From: Phallus indusiatus
Taxonomy: Eukaryota; Basidiomycota; Agaricomycetes; Phallales; Phallaceae
DNA: 64,000 nucleotides
Assembly (NCBI GenBank): GCA_027605045.1
Contig: JAQFWX010000055.1
Location: 179,233 to 243,232, forward strand
Reading direction: 5' to 3'
The notes under the pieces were generated by a model, which saw only the letters and a program-made list of their open reading frames with translations, ran no database searches and was not told where the DNA came from. Position 1 is the stretch's first letter; every line of letters starts with the position of its first letter. A program made the translations under genes and the position numbers. This document shows, in pieces, positions 22,244 through 34,879 of this stretch.

Positions 22244-24382
22244 TCACTGGAGCATCGATAACTGCTCCAAGAAAGCTCTTGACTGGGAGGAGCGAGGGGT
22301 AAATTTGCACTTAAAAGGCCGTGGACGCCTGAAAACCTCATCAGCCGTAAGATCAGGATTTGGCATTCGAATGAATAACCGTACGAAAGCAAACCAGGTA
22401 TACAATTATCTATATCAGGCAGCTCCGGTCCTGCAGGCCCTTCATGAGGCGTGATGCTGAATGTATACAAGATATGCGATATCATAATAAAAACCATGGT
22501 GTCAGCGAAATAACGACCGGGACAAATCCTAAGGAATAGTATCAATATCCATTATACTCAAATGATATAGAAAGATCAAAACCTTCGGCCAAAGCCAAAT
22601 GCACTGTCCGGATATTTAGCATCAGGCTTGAGAAACCTTTCGGGATTGAATATGTCTGCGTCATTTCCATACACCGACTCCGAATGTAAAAGAGACCTTT
22701 TATTTTATTTTCGGAAAGAACTTCACCAATGAAATCTTTATATTACGCACCATGCGTTCCCCAATACAACAGTACCTTTTGGGACAAAGTATTCACCAAT
22801 AGTATCATCTTCTTTGAGCATATGTGGAAAGCCGGTCGGAACCACTGCATGCCAGCGGAAGACCTCTTTACATAAAGCCTCAACGTAAGGAAGATTCTTT
22901 CTGCCGTCGAGCGACGGGAATGTATCGCCACCGAGAACGTCATCCAATTCTTTTTGGGCCTTCTTCTGGACATCCGGATATAAAAGCATGACGAGGAAAA
23001 AGACAAGTAGTGTTGATTCCGTCTTGTATGGAATGCGATATGAGAGGGAAAAAAGCTGGAATGATATACGCAGTTATTTGACTTACAGTATCTATTCCAG
23101 CCATGTATGCAACAGCACCTACATCCCGAATGGTCTTTTCATCTTCACCGGTCTGGTACTCTTTAGTATCTTCCAGGTCTCGAAGAAATGTTCCAAGTAT
23201 CGAAGAAGGCGCGTTTCCCGTTTCCTGATGGAACTTTAGCAAACGATCTTTTACGATGAAAAGGAAACTGTAGAATGCACGATTGCTGCTTTTGTGACGT
23301 TGAATGGAACATTAGCCATAGCTGCTATCTCAGCCCCTAATCGTTTAGCTTTCTTCTGGAAGCCAGCACCGGGAAACCAGGAAGGAATATACTTCACTAA
23401 TGAGAACTGGAGCTTAATATCAATATTGTACACATATTTTCAAAACGTACGGATTGGGATGAAGTCAACGAAGTAAGCACCTGGTGCAGATGCTGCCGCT
23501 ATTAGCTTTATGACATTATCTGCTACAGTTATATACGGATCGTTAGTCGGGAGAGTTTTGATACCATAAACCATCTGAAGGTGATCAGTACACGGATGAA
23601 ATGATATGATATTTTTTGACAAAATTCATACCTCTATTATCAGTGCTCCGAGGGCATACCTGGGAAGCTCCTCGAATTTTTCAGGAGATTGGTAAAGACG
23701 ATACAATAAGTTCCTAACACCCCGAGATCAATGATTTGGGGACAAAACATAAACGAGCAAAACACTTTGCGGAGTTTTCGAAAATTCCGTGGTATTGCGT
23801 CAGCGCAGGTTTGCCGAAATACTGGTGAATAATCGCGCGGTGTCTTCTCCAAGTTTCACCGGGCTGCATTGTAGCTACACTCCAATCCCAGCCGGCCCTA
23901 TACAATTGATTCATACCATGATGGATAATCAGGAACAATCGCAAGCTTACAGGTCATTGAGCATGGTTGAGTGAAATCGGTTAGAATATATTCCACCGCG
24001 CTGCTCGAACAGTTCGGAACACAATGCATGGGAGTTGACAAAGAGAATAGAGGCTCCACATAAATTCAAATACGTTAAATCCCCTATAACAGATATGATT
24101 GCTCGTTTCATAACGTTACGGATACAATTACCATAGACCTTGGACCATTTATCATATGTTTGCCACTCTTTCTCAAGGGGAATGTCGAACAGATTTCCGA
24201 TCAAGAACTTCCTCGGGGGACCAGGAGGTAATTTATATCCTGGATCATCGATGATTCAAAGAAGAGAAAGCTGTATTATGATTTTGATATATACCTTTTG
24301 GGACACGAATGCGTATTTTGAACCAATATACTAGGAAGAAAGCGATGAGGAAAAATAAACCAAATCTTTCAATAATGCCCAT
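22244..24382 (-). CDS. Cytochrome P450 F, intact
   Basis: Minus strand from ATG 24382 to TGA 22244, twelve exons in the family plan. Anchor FFLIAFFLVYWFKIRI, hinge KLPPGPPRK, C-helix ETWRRHR, I-helix MAGIDTTES (the best match in the window to the classical A-G-x-D-T-T), ExxR in KEVFRWHA, FNPERF and haem loop FGFGRRICPGRYFAD. Very close to G and B. Its promoter region shares a block with that of G (see 24437-24444). ER membrane monooxygenase; substrate unknown. Confidence 0.93.
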
Positions 24383-24436
24383 GGTCTGCTGTATGGGAGA
24401 ATGAATGGCTGTAACTCCTGGTACTAAGTATGCATC

Positions 24437-24444
24437 TTTAAATA
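24437..24444 (-). promoter_or_regulatory. TATA-like box of P450 F in a block shared with G
   Basis: TATTTAAA on the minus strand 55 bases before the ATG. The surrounding bases, read on the plus strand as tgcatctttaaatacgcgag, are nearly the same as at 28415-28434 upstream of G. Confidence 0.5.
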
Positions 24445-26249
24445 CGCGAGGGTGAGCGAATTCTACCGGAAGAACCCGATTAGAACAGGGCAGTCGAAGG
24501 TGCAACAAGGGTAGATGCTGCTAGGTATGTCAGGTTGTAAATGTAAATGGCAATCCGGATATAGTTGCCGGGTGTCGATGACCTGCTCCACATTCGCAGA
24601 ACATCGGAGTTTAATTCATGATATGAGGGTTTTAATTTAATGAACTCTTGGTACATCGAGAGCACAAATATAGATAAAATTTAGATGTTCGCCGCTCTGA
24701 TAAAGCGGTTTGCGCGTGATTCCTGGTCTTGGCTTGGCCTGAAGCCAGCGGCTTTGGCCCAGCTCGGGTTGGCTCTGGCAAATCATTACGCGTGAGAAAC
24801 CATGTCGGATAGTAACCAGCCGTAACGGTGGCAGAACACTTCTATCCACCCCATGCTTCGGGCGAAGATACAAGCCGCGATTGCCAAACGAGGCAGCTTG
24901 AGAATTGACCGGGTCTTTGCGGAAACTCTGAGCTTTATAGCTGCATCGCTGAAATCAGGAATTAGACCGATTGATTAGCAAACGGATGTTAATGAAAAAC
25001 CGTTGGCAAAATATAGCATCGGTGAACGGAATACTTGCCTTTAATGTAAGACGCAACCATAGGGTTCTGGTTCAAAATCCTAATTCCGCTAGCCTCCGAC
25101 ACCCTGTCCGATCTTTGAAAGTCTGAGAACAGCATATCTGGCGTTATAATTTGTCAGAGGATGAGCTAGCCGTTATCAAGAGTCCGACCAATATTTGATT
25201 TTATCATTACCATACAGCAAAGGCTTGTGTGTATTGAGTTGGAACGAATCGTCGATTCGGGTGTCGCGAAAATCGCCATGTCCGGATCCGGAAGGTGATA
25301 ATCTGACGAAGCCTTATGGGAACCGACCGTGTCTGATGGTCTGGCGGGAGGCTGACGGGGTCAAATATGAATTGTAATTTTCATATCCGAGCCAGATCAG
25401 TCTAACAGAAATCCAATAGTTGTTTGTTGCGCTGTTACGCTTGAGAATAAGTACTAAAGGGTTCATTTGGGATTATAGCCGTCAGCGCAACCAAAAACTG
25501 TGCAAAAATGCCTGATTTGACTCAATTAAGTGCGATCAAGATCGAGTAGGGAAACTGAAAGGGATAACCGCAATTTGCTGTCTGTATTTAATATATTCCT
25601 TGGGCGTGCGGATCGAGTTTTTACATACCTGTTTATGATATATCGAACGTTCAATCTTGGCGAGGCAATGATAGAGGCACCATTTGCATCCTTGAGTCCT
25701 TTGAACAAAGGCTCCTCAAAAATTAACCTATGGAGTCGATGGGCCATGGCGCACCCTAAGATCATTCTTAGCGATGTCAAGCCAAGAGAGGTCACTCACA
25801 ATATATAAAACAATGCCCTTTTTTAGTTATGATACCGAAAAGTTGATTTTAGTAGAAATATTGAAGAAGAGGCGAAAGTCCAATGCGGCGCGGTTCAACG
25901 ATGAAAACCGGAAACCTTCAGGTTAGTGAAGAAGTCGGCCTAACTACCAATCGACAGTTTGATGATCCTTGCACCGTAAACTGTCACGAAATGTACTTAA
26001 GCTTCAGCTTCAGGTCCAAAGGTGAATTAGTTATATCACATTTGACAGTTGTTCGTTGTCGAGTGCCGTGAAAAAGAGCAGACGTATAACGCTAACGCCG
26101 CGTCACTCAGTTGGCGCTCAAATTTTAAACCCCTTTCATAAAACCACTAAACTCCGGTATTGTATTTACTATGGAAACGTGGTGAATCGGCATTTTTTAC
26201 TTAGTCAAGAAGAATATACTTCAAATGCGAGTGGTTTGTCTTTTTACAT
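24445..26249. other. Intergenic between P450 F and G
   Basis: Several open frames of 60-92 codons on both strands overlap each other and show no known residues. I see no RNA gene or mobile element here. Confidence 0.5.
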
Positions 26250-28370
26250 TTATTCATTCTCAAATGTTGAGATTCGATAATGCTCCAGAAAAGCCTTTGT
26301 TTGGGAAGAGCGAGGAGTGATTTTACACTTGAACGGCCGTGGACGCCTGAACATCTCATTAATTGTATACAAATCATGTTACAGTAGACAACATACGAAA
26401 GCAAGCCAGGAACAAAATCATCTAGATCAGGCAGCTCTGGCCCCGCGGGGCCTTCGTAAGGCGTAATATGGAACGTATGCAGAACATGCGATATCATGAT
26501 AAATAGTATACTGTCGACAAACTGACGACCAGGACAGATTCTATGATTTTTTTTTAGTTTCAATGTTATATTAGTCATGAAAACGGTCCAACCTTCGGCC
26601 AAAGCCAAACGCGTAATCCGGATACTTAGCATCAGATTTAAGGAATCTTTCGGGATTGAATTTGTCCACATCGTTTCCATAGACTGACTCTGAATGTAGA
26701 AGAGACCTCGGAAAATATCAAATTTACTCTCCAAAGATCTTTCAGTAGTAAAGAGAACTCACCATGCGTTCCCCGCTACGATAGTACCTTTGGGTATGAA
26801 GTAATCACCAATAATGTCATCTTCCTTGAGCATATGTGGGAAAGCAATGGGTACAGTCGGATGCCAGCGCAAGACTTCTTTGCATAAAGCCTCGATATAG
26901 GGGAGGTTCTTCCTGTCATCAAACGATGGGAATGTACCCCCGCCAAGAACATCATCTAATTCTTTTTGGGCCTTCTTTTGAACGTCTGGATATAAAACCA
27001 TGGCGAGGAAAAACACAAGTAGTGTAGATTCCGTCTGTTGCGAGATGAGAGGTCGAAAGTCTGATATTCAAGTGACTTACGGTATCTATTGCGGCCATAT
27101 AAGCAATAGCACCTACTTCACAAATAGTCTTCTCATCTTCACCGGTCTGGTGCTCTTTACTATTTTCTGACTCTTCGAGGAAAGTTTTAATTATTGAAGA
27201 CGGCGCGTCTCCTCTTTTCTGTTGAGATTTAAACAAATGATTTATGACAACAAAGGACACGCACAATTGCCGCTTTCAAATGATTAAACGGAATGTTAGC
27301 CACCGCTGTCACCTCAGTACCTAATTGTTTGGCTTTCTTATGAAAGGTGGTACCGGGAACCCAGGAAGGAATATACTTCACTAACAGGAACCAAAACCTG
27401 AGTAAATTCTTTACTGTCGAATTTGAAAACGTACAGATTGGGATAAAATCAACAAAGTAAGCACCCGGTGCAGATACTTCCGCTATTAGCGTTATGGCAT
27501 TATCTGCTAATTTAATATACGGATCATTTTCTGGAAGGGTTTTTATCCCATAAACCATCTGGAAGCAATCAGTATTTAGGTGTCTCTGGTTGACGGGTAA
27601 GTAGTAGAGCTCGCACCTCTATTATTAGTGCTCCAACGGCATATCTGGGATGATCTTCGAATTTATCAGGGGATTTATAAAGGCGATACAGTAAGTTCCT
27701 AAATCGGGTTGAGATGTTTGAGGATAAAACACAAATAAGGAAACAAGCACTTTGCAGAATTTTCAAAGACTTCTCGGTATTGCGGCAGCGCAGGTCTACC
27801 TAAGTACTGATGAATAATGGCGCGATGTCTTCTCCAAGTTTCATTGGGCTGCATTGTGGCCACACTCCAATCCCAGTCAGCCCTGAAGAATTGATGAAAC
27901 CTTTACACAATTATCAGGAATGATCTTGAACTTACAGGTCAATGAGCATGGTTGAGTGGAATCGGTTTGAATATAACGCTCCCCGTTGATCGAATAACTC
28001 AGAGACTAACTTATGAGAGTGTACGAAGAGAATCGAGGTTCCACATAAATTTAAATACGTCAAATCTCCTGTACCAGCTCTGAGGACACCGTAGTAAATA
28101 AGATTGTTGGCTGGCTACACTTACCATAGATCTTGGACCATTTATCGTATGTTAGCCATTCCTTTTGAAGAGGCAAATCCAACAGGTTTCCGATTAGAAA
28201 CTTTCCCGGGGGGCCGGGAGGTAATTTATATCCTATATCAATAGGTGAGCTATAAAGAAGTGCTATGATTGACACTAACAACCTTTTGGGACACGGACAC
28301 GTATTTTGAACCAATATAATAGGAAGAGAGCAATAGAAAAAAATAAGCCAAACTTTTCAGTAATGCCCAT
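26250..28370 (-). CDS. Cytochrome P450 G, intact
   Basis: Minus strand from ATG 28370 to TAA 26250, twelve exons. Anchor FFSIALFLLYWFKIRV, hinge KLPPGPPGK, C-helix ETWRRHR, I-helix MAAIDTTES, ExxR in KEVLRWHP, FNPERF and haem loop FGFGRRICPGRQFVD. Sister of F by sequence and by shared upstream block; B and C are the next closest. The last exon is a few codons longer (ending FENE). ER membrane monooxygenase; substrate unknown. Confidence 0.93.
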
Positions 28371-28420
28371 AATCTGTTGTCTGTAAAAATGGTGGTTAGT
28401 CTGTGTGAGAAATACGCATC

Positions 28421-28428
28421 CTTAAATA
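28421..28428 (-). promoter_or_regulatory. TATA-like box of P450 G
   Basis: TATTTAAG on the minus strand, 51-58 bases before the ATG, inside the block shared with P450 F. Confidence 0.5.
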
Positions 28429-29004
28429 CGTGAGGACTGCTGCCGGATAAATCCGATTGAAGCACCGAAGTTCGAAAGTTTGACAACGGTAAACGCGGCT
28501 GAAGTTAACACTAATAGGGATTCGCAAACCAAAACCTTGTCGCTTGTCAGAAGGCCGGAGTTTTTCAAGATACGATGATCTTAGAGCACGGGTAACAGCT
28601 AATTATATGGACCTCCCCACTCCACACGATTCTTAAACACATATGGAACACAACCGATCGCTGTGCTTCAAATGAATAAAGGAATTGCCTCAGTGCCAGA
28701 CTATTCCAAATGAAGTTGAACTCGCCTTCCATATATGATATCGTAGTCCAAATTGAGTCCAAAACGTTGGGTATTGGTTATGCACAGAATGAGGGGATGA
28801 CTGCCCTTTATGGCTATTTTCATAATCAAATAGCTTCCATTGTCAAACCCATTACAGTGGAAAAAACGGTGTTTATTTTTGGCGACAGATGGTCCTGTTC
28901 AAGCAGCTCAACGGATCTTGCCGTACTCGAGGGCGGGACCAAGAAGTTTGTAATCCCGCCCCGAAACGGGCGCTTACATCTCTTTCCACAAACGACAAAA
29001 CACA
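28429..29004. other. Intergenic, divergent promoters of P450 G and OSCP
   Basis: Carries the upstream regions of two divergent genes. The open frame at 28710-29246 overlaps the OSCP start in another frame and is taken as a shadow. Confidence 0.5.
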
Positions 29005-29759
29005 ATGTTGCTCACCCCAGCCCGAACGGCGGTTGGCAAGTCCTCCACTACACTCTTTCTTCGCCCAGCATCTTCAATCGCTCTCAAATACTCCAATGCC
29101 CTTTTTTCCGCAGCGCTATCCAAATCACCGCAAACACTGACAAAGGTTCAGTCCGAATTGACAGCCATCTCAAACGGTATTCAATCCCAGAAGGAGTTCG
29201 CCGCTTTCATAAAAAATCCGACTTTATCGTCCAAAGAGCGTGCTGAAGGGTTGAAGGTCATCTATTCGGTTGCTGAGGGCGGGAAGAAGGACCCTGTGAG
29301 CGACATCACCAAGAACCTTTTCGTCGTGCTTTCTGAAAACGGAAGACTGTCGGAGACGGAAGGTGTTATAGAGGGCTTTAACGAGTTGATTTCGAAGCAT
29401 AAAGGGGAGGTGGAGATCATCGTCACTTCAGCGTCTCCGTTGGACCGTTCCACAATGACTCGTCTGGAGTCCATTCTCAAACAATCTCAAGTCGCTCAAA
29501 ACGCCAAGACTTTGAAAGTTACCAATAAGGTATATGTTGACGCTTTTACTCTAGATACACTGACCATCTGACCATGCTTCAAAGGTTAATTCCACTATTA
29601 TCGGAGGACTTATTGTCGACTTTGGCGAGAAAACAATAGACTTGAGTGCATCTTCTTATGTCAACAAGTATAACTCCTTACTTCAAGGTTCGCACATCCG
29701 TTTCTTCCCTCCAAGCCATTATAATGACAAAATTTCTTGCTTTTTCAGAGGGTGTTTAA
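29005..29759 (+). CDS. ATP5: Mitochondrial F1Fo ATP synthase OSCP subunit
   Basis: Three exons: 29005-29529, 29585-29687 and 29749-29759, all GT-AG, total 639 bases and 212 residues. The first 25-30 residues are Arg/Ser/Ala rich without acidic residues, as in a mitochondrial targeting peptide. The mature part matches OSCP: IALKYSNALFSAAL near the start, AFIKNPTLSSKERAEG, NLFVVLSENGRL in the middle, and the C-terminal IIGGLIVDFGEKTIDLSAS that defines the family. OSCP forms the top of the peripheral stalk joining F1 to Fo at the inner membrane. The last exon adds only three residues and the stop. A housekeeping gene lodged between P450 blocks. Confidence 0.95.
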
Positions 29760-30134
29760 GTATAAATTCATACATACACACCGCGTGCGACTTTAGAGTA
29801 GAGTATTGCAAGTCAATATAAAATCAATGACTACAATGAAGGATGTCTATGCAAACAAGATGCTTTGATTGTCTATTCAGTAACCATTCTACAATGCCAG
29901 AAAAAAAAAACATAATATATATCCAGAGACGAATTATGCAAGTTAAGGTAGGCCGACTGTGGGCGAAGAAGGGTTTAAAAACGAACGTCAGATATGCAAA
30001 GAATGTGAAATGCCAAGTGTCCCTATGCAATGTTTAATAATGATGACGATAGATAAAGGGAAAAGCCACGATGGGAAATAAATGATGGTGATGTAGATCG
30101 CAGCTGGTATTTACGGGAGGGAAAGATAGGATAA
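29760..30134. other. Intergenic, convergent gene ends
   Basis: Between the stops of OSCP (+) and the TRP-like gene (-). A run of A at 29900-29911. No gene seen. Confidence 0.6.
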
Positions 30135-32666
30135 TCAAGCGTCTTCTTCATGCGTTGACAGACGATGGTGATGGTGGTTCTCAGATCCCGACTCATGCAG
30201 GCGATGCGAAAACCTCGAACTCCTCGCTGTAGACGGAGTAGACGCTGTGTAGGAACCCGAGTGCGGAGTAGACGGAAGCGCACTCCGGAATGTCGAAGTA
30301 TCGCCATCCTCGTTCGTGTAAACACTCGGTATAGTAAATCCTGGGCTGATCGCTTCGTTCATGTCTGGCGCATGCCGCGAGTGTGGTTGAGGCGGTGTGC
30401 GAGTGCGTTCATGTTCTTGCGAAAATGTCGTTGTTGGCGTTGGATTGCTTGGACGCTGTTCGGATTTTTCATCTTTATTATCATCTATCAATGAGTTTGA
30501 ATTTGACAGCGTCGCCTGCTGTTTTTCGATATCGGAATTGCCCATTGAAGACCGAAGATGTTCGTCGCCATGTCTCCTCATCCACAAGAGGCCCTTTCCA
30601 AAGTTAAATATGACATTGAAAGTCAAGACAACGACGGCAACGCTGAACAAGACCATCAACACGAATCCTACCGCAACACGTGGAATAGGTTTGATCTGGA
30701 ATTTCTCGACAAACGGGAACATAAGTATCGCGCCGACCACACGAGTGGCTGCGAGATAAATACCCAGAACGTCACCACCCCGAGACCTAAATGGTGGACG
30801 TGGGAGACACAAAAGTATTAAAACCGCGAGCTCGATGATAAATATGGCGGTAACTTGTGCTAAACCGCTGGATTTGGCAAAACTGATGAAGATGCTTTTG
30901 AGAGTAGCGGCGGCGAGAAGGACGATAAAGACATAGTATCTTGGAGGTTTATAGGGGATATAGAGGGCGCCATAAGTTCGCACTAATGCCGGAAGTGTGT
31001 ATAATACCTCGGGGGATTGACGACGAGATATGAGAACGGTTCGGATGGTTGGGTAGAGGATGGCGGCGCCCACGGAGATGAGCAGGATAACGGAGAGGAA
31101 GATTACAAGCCAGCTATCGTGTATAGTCCATTCGAAGAAGGTAAATACAAGAACTGGGTAAAGGATAATCAGAGCCTAAAGGAGGGAATTGATTGTCAAG
31201 CGAGCCGAACTCTCCGAATAAACTTCCAAAAACGTACATAGCGAATACCATTGGAGGCAGCGAACCATCTAAATTCAGCGTGTAAAACATCGGCCCAGGC
31301 CCATCTGTTGTCCTTCATTCTTGTGGCGATGAATGTCAAGGTTAGGTACATGATACCCAAAATACCGGCTCCAACAACGGCACCGATCAAGACCGTGAAG
31401 AATACAGACATGTACGCATTGGCAGTTCCGATATTCAACGCGTTGACATATACTGGGATACCCGCAGAAAGAACATCCCCATCACTGGGAGTTACGGTCG
31501 GAGGCGGTCCTTGACCGGTGCTGGACTGGGTTGTCGAATCGCGACCGAAGAGGATATTGTCATTACCAAAGTTCGGAGTCAAAGACGCGGTTAAAACACT
31601 CAAAACTTCATTATACGGTGACAGTGCGCGATTGACAAACGCGATAGGGTTTTGAACACCATCGCCTAGCTTGCTTCCCGTAAGGTGTCGGAGGCGGTTG
31701 ATGGCGGCTTGTATAGACTGAGAATCTGGGAACAACCCCAAGCTCCACGCAAAGTTTGTGACAAAGGCTCGATATACGAGAGGAAAGTTGAGGTGTAGGA
31801 AGCCGGTTAAGGCTATTTGCTGGAAAAGGAGAACATAGTCTACAAACCGCGTCGGCGCAATAGATAACATGCTATATGACGGAGAAGGAGCGAAAGGTGT
31901 ACTCGGGAGGATAGAATGAACCAATGACGAGATAAGCGCAAATACTGTTAGACCACCCGTAGTAAAAGCAACGGCGGGCTGACGGGCTGACCAGCCGTTG
32001 GAAAGCGTAGCTTGGATACAGGCGGCGACATCGCCTGTTTCAATATCGGTGAGAGTGAATTGAGCGAAAGCCTCTAAATCTGGTATTTTATATGCAATCC
32101 CTGGGACTTTGGATCCGACATCCAAGGAAGAGGGTAACGGTATGCTTGCTGAACCGGTGAAGTTATATGTGGGTAGCGGACCTGTTGTAGATGAATGAAG
32201 GAGGGAAGTGAAAGGTATCAGTACAGCCACTTACAAACGACACCGTTGAGAATGGAACAAAAGTCTTCTGTGACGTTGACGGGCTTCATTCCGTATACAT
32301 TGATAAAGATATTCGCCGTAACATTGAGGTTTGGTACCTATTTTTTTGAGCGTGAGGCAAAAAAAATGATTCAGTAGGCGATGACAGACTTACCACGCTG
32401 GCGGCAGAGATATTGAACGAAACTGTTTGATTATCGGCAAAATATACGATAGAAAATTCATCGATAAGAATGGCTTCGGGAGGTGAGCAGTACGTAACGG
32501 AGTTTGTAACTGCGTGCGACGTCAGTAATTAATCTCACAAAAGCATGGTTTTTGAAAACATACATAGAGAATCGACTCGATCGGCAAGGACTGTGCGGTA
32601 AAGAAGGACCTGTACCAATGAAAGAAGGAGAAGGGATCGCGACCAGGCGAAGAAGAAGGAAGTCAT
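30135..32666 (-). CDS. TRP-like membrane protein with ML-like lumenal domain (flavin-carrier/Pkd2 type)
   Basis: Five minus-strand exons: 32564-32666, 32394-32509, 32235-32337, 31238-32181 and 30135-31175, total 2307 bases, 768 residues. A signal peptide (SLLLLSLVQVLLYRTVLA) is followed by a Cys-containing lumenal region (TYCSPPEA, TEDFCSIL) like the ML-like domain. About nine membrane segments then follow, for example VFFTVLIGAVVGAGILGIMY and YYVFIVLLAAATLKSIFISF. The tail of about 160 residues is hydrophilic, Ser/Thr/His rich. This layout is that of fungal TRP-family proteins (yeast Flc1-3, fission yeast Pkd2), which act in calcium, FAD and wall-stress physiology at the ER or plasma membrane. 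Which of these applies cannot be told from the sequence. Confidence 0.88.
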
Positions 32667-34116
32667 TAGGGTTATAACTAAACGAAAGAAGAGAAACAAA
32701 GACGTCAAGTCGTGAGTCAGTCAGAATCCTTTGGGATAAACAAGGAAAGAGATTATTTCACCTTGAAATAAGGGAGTCTAAATAATGGCACGCCCAATTC
32801 CTTCCTATTGTTCCACTGAAAGCGTAAGCCCTTTGTTCGGCAAAGCTGGGCGCGTGCGTGTATTGAATTCAATAGCCTGCCTCTTGTCCAGAAAAAGAAC
32901 CTTCCAAGATAAAAGGATTTTAGCTGGGTTAAACAATGGTCGAATATCCCGTCTCAAATGAGAAGAGACGAGTATACTTGGACGGGGGGCCAAATTATGC
33001 CCCCCCAGTAATTTGAGAAAACCTCCGGATTAGTCAGCGGCTATTATTCCAAACCGGTGCATCACGGTGCATCCGAGCAATTGCGCCACATTTGTTGCAC
33101 GATTTGTTTTATCCGTTCCACTTTGCAAAAAGGAACAATGATAACCATAGTCGGTCTGTAATGGAGCGGAAATATCATTGACGGTATAGGATTCTCTCTC
33201 TTATGACATTCGACTCTCCAAGCTCATTCTTGCGCAAAGGCTCCATTAATGATGCTGGCTGTTGTCGCGTGTTTCTCATTTTTCTCCTTCGCTGCGTAGG
33301 TTAAGGTGAAACTTAGGCACGTTGATGCTCGCAAATGAGCCAATCATGACCTTCCACTGAGGGTTAACAGTGCCCATAAAGAAACGTTGGTTGACTTTCA
33401 AGGTACAGCGGGATGGGATGTCCGCGTGTCATATGCATGCCATGGAATGAAGAGGCCTGGGCGGTTAGTACTACTTCAGTTTCAAGACTCGTCTTTCAAA
33501 ACGTTCAGTTTGTAGTCAGCTTGGAAAATCACCATCCATATTTATCTAGGCTTCGTCTTAAATTTGGAACGTCTAAGAATGTCTCCTCCAATCATATCAG
33601 GCGTTTTATTTTAAACCGTGATTTCGAAAGCTTTTCCGCGATCGGCTCGCAGTTCCTATATCAAATCAAATACCCATGTTCCAATTCGGTATCGGATCCG
33701 ACTTCTATAATACAGCGCGGAGACTTTATCGACGCTCCGAAACCTGACATATTCTGTGTAGATTATTTCAATTCTCGGTGAGGGAAACAAACAAGTACAC
33801 CGAGGACAACATTCGTTCTTGGCGATTCTGCATCTTGTTCCTGTCGTGCCTTGTTGAATCAACCACCCTGCATGTCTCAATCAAGCACATTCACCATCTG
33901 CGTCGATATAACTTGGTCATTCCAAACGTGAGATGGGTAATGCGATCTTACAAAAATTCAAGGATGATGGTTACAATTAGAGTTGAGTCTCACGGCAACC
34001 TAACTAGGTTCGGGGTATTTCATACACTTTACCCTCGTACAAAGACTGACACTGCTGCAGCGATCATCGTACATACACATACATATCCATACAACAAGTC
34101 TTCCACCAAATATCTG
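32667..34116. other. Intergenic
   Basis: No gene supported; the open frame at 33413-33781 has no recognisable content. A G6...C7 inverted pair occurs at 32984-33006. Confidence 0.5.
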
Positions 34117-34879
34117 TCAGTAGATCCCAGGAATTAATTTATACGGAACTCTGCGCTTGTGATCCTCCCACGTCTTACCGAAATGACTGTGAAGATTCTC
34201 CTCCTCGATAGGAATGCGACGAAGAGTTCCTAAAATGATATAAACCACCACGCATGCCCACGTGTACGAGAATATGCGAAAGAATTTTGATGAGGTATTC
34301 CCATTGCAAAGGTTGATATGACTTTGTGGATGAAAGACGAACAGGGATAAACCTGTATATAAAATCCAAGGAGCCAAATAGGCCGGGTGGCGGACGATTC
34401 TGTATGGACCAGAATCTACAAGTTTATGTCCAGGACGGATGGTTATTTCTGCAGTAAAATATTCTCCGAGTACACGATAGCACAGTAATCGCAAAGATGC
34501 TCCGACAATTGTGAAGGCAGACGCCAGAACAAAGGGGGATGATAGAGGCTGTAGGTCGTTTATTCCTATGATGGCATGGGGACATGTCCTTGTTATGAGC
34601 ACTCCATGACTAGGAAGGGCTGCGCCGATGACCGCAACGCATTCTCCAATAATAGGGAGAAGCAGAGAAGGCTATGAAGGTCAGATGTTACGTAAAACCG
34701 CTGGAACATTTTTATCTCACCAAAATTAGGGTATAAAGAATAATGTTGATGTGATTATCGAAGAAATACCCCAGTTTCACTTTGATTGGTTTTTTCGATG
34801 CATTGGGAAGGCGAATGGTTAAAAAGCAAAGCAAACTGCAGCTAGCAAGTAAGAATAACTTCACAATGAGAATGAACAT
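34117..34879 (-). CDS. Isoprenylcysteine carboxyl methyltransferase-family membrane protein
   Basis: Two exons, 34721-34879 and 34117-34671, joined across a GT-AG intron in phase 0; 237 residues. An N-terminal membrane segment (FILIVKLFLLASCSLLCFL) and further hydrophobic stretches are followed by the signature of the ICMT/PEMT-like fold: PGHKLVDSGPYRIVRHPAY, then RRIPIEEENLHSHFGKTWE and RVPYKLIPG. These residues bind S-adenosylmethionine and shape the active site in the family. True ICMT (Ste14) methylates prenylated C-terminal cysteines at the ER; many fungi carry several relatives of unknown substrate, and this short divergent copy may be one of them. Confidence 0.85.

Noticed and set aside
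28710..29246. 178-codon open frame over the OSCP start
   Set aside because: It runs in another frame over clear OSCP coding sequence and shows no protein features of its own.
32984..33006. G6/C7 inverted pair as a regulatory or transposon end
   Set aside because: Homopolymer runs of this kind are common by chance, and no flanking repeat or gene relation was seen.
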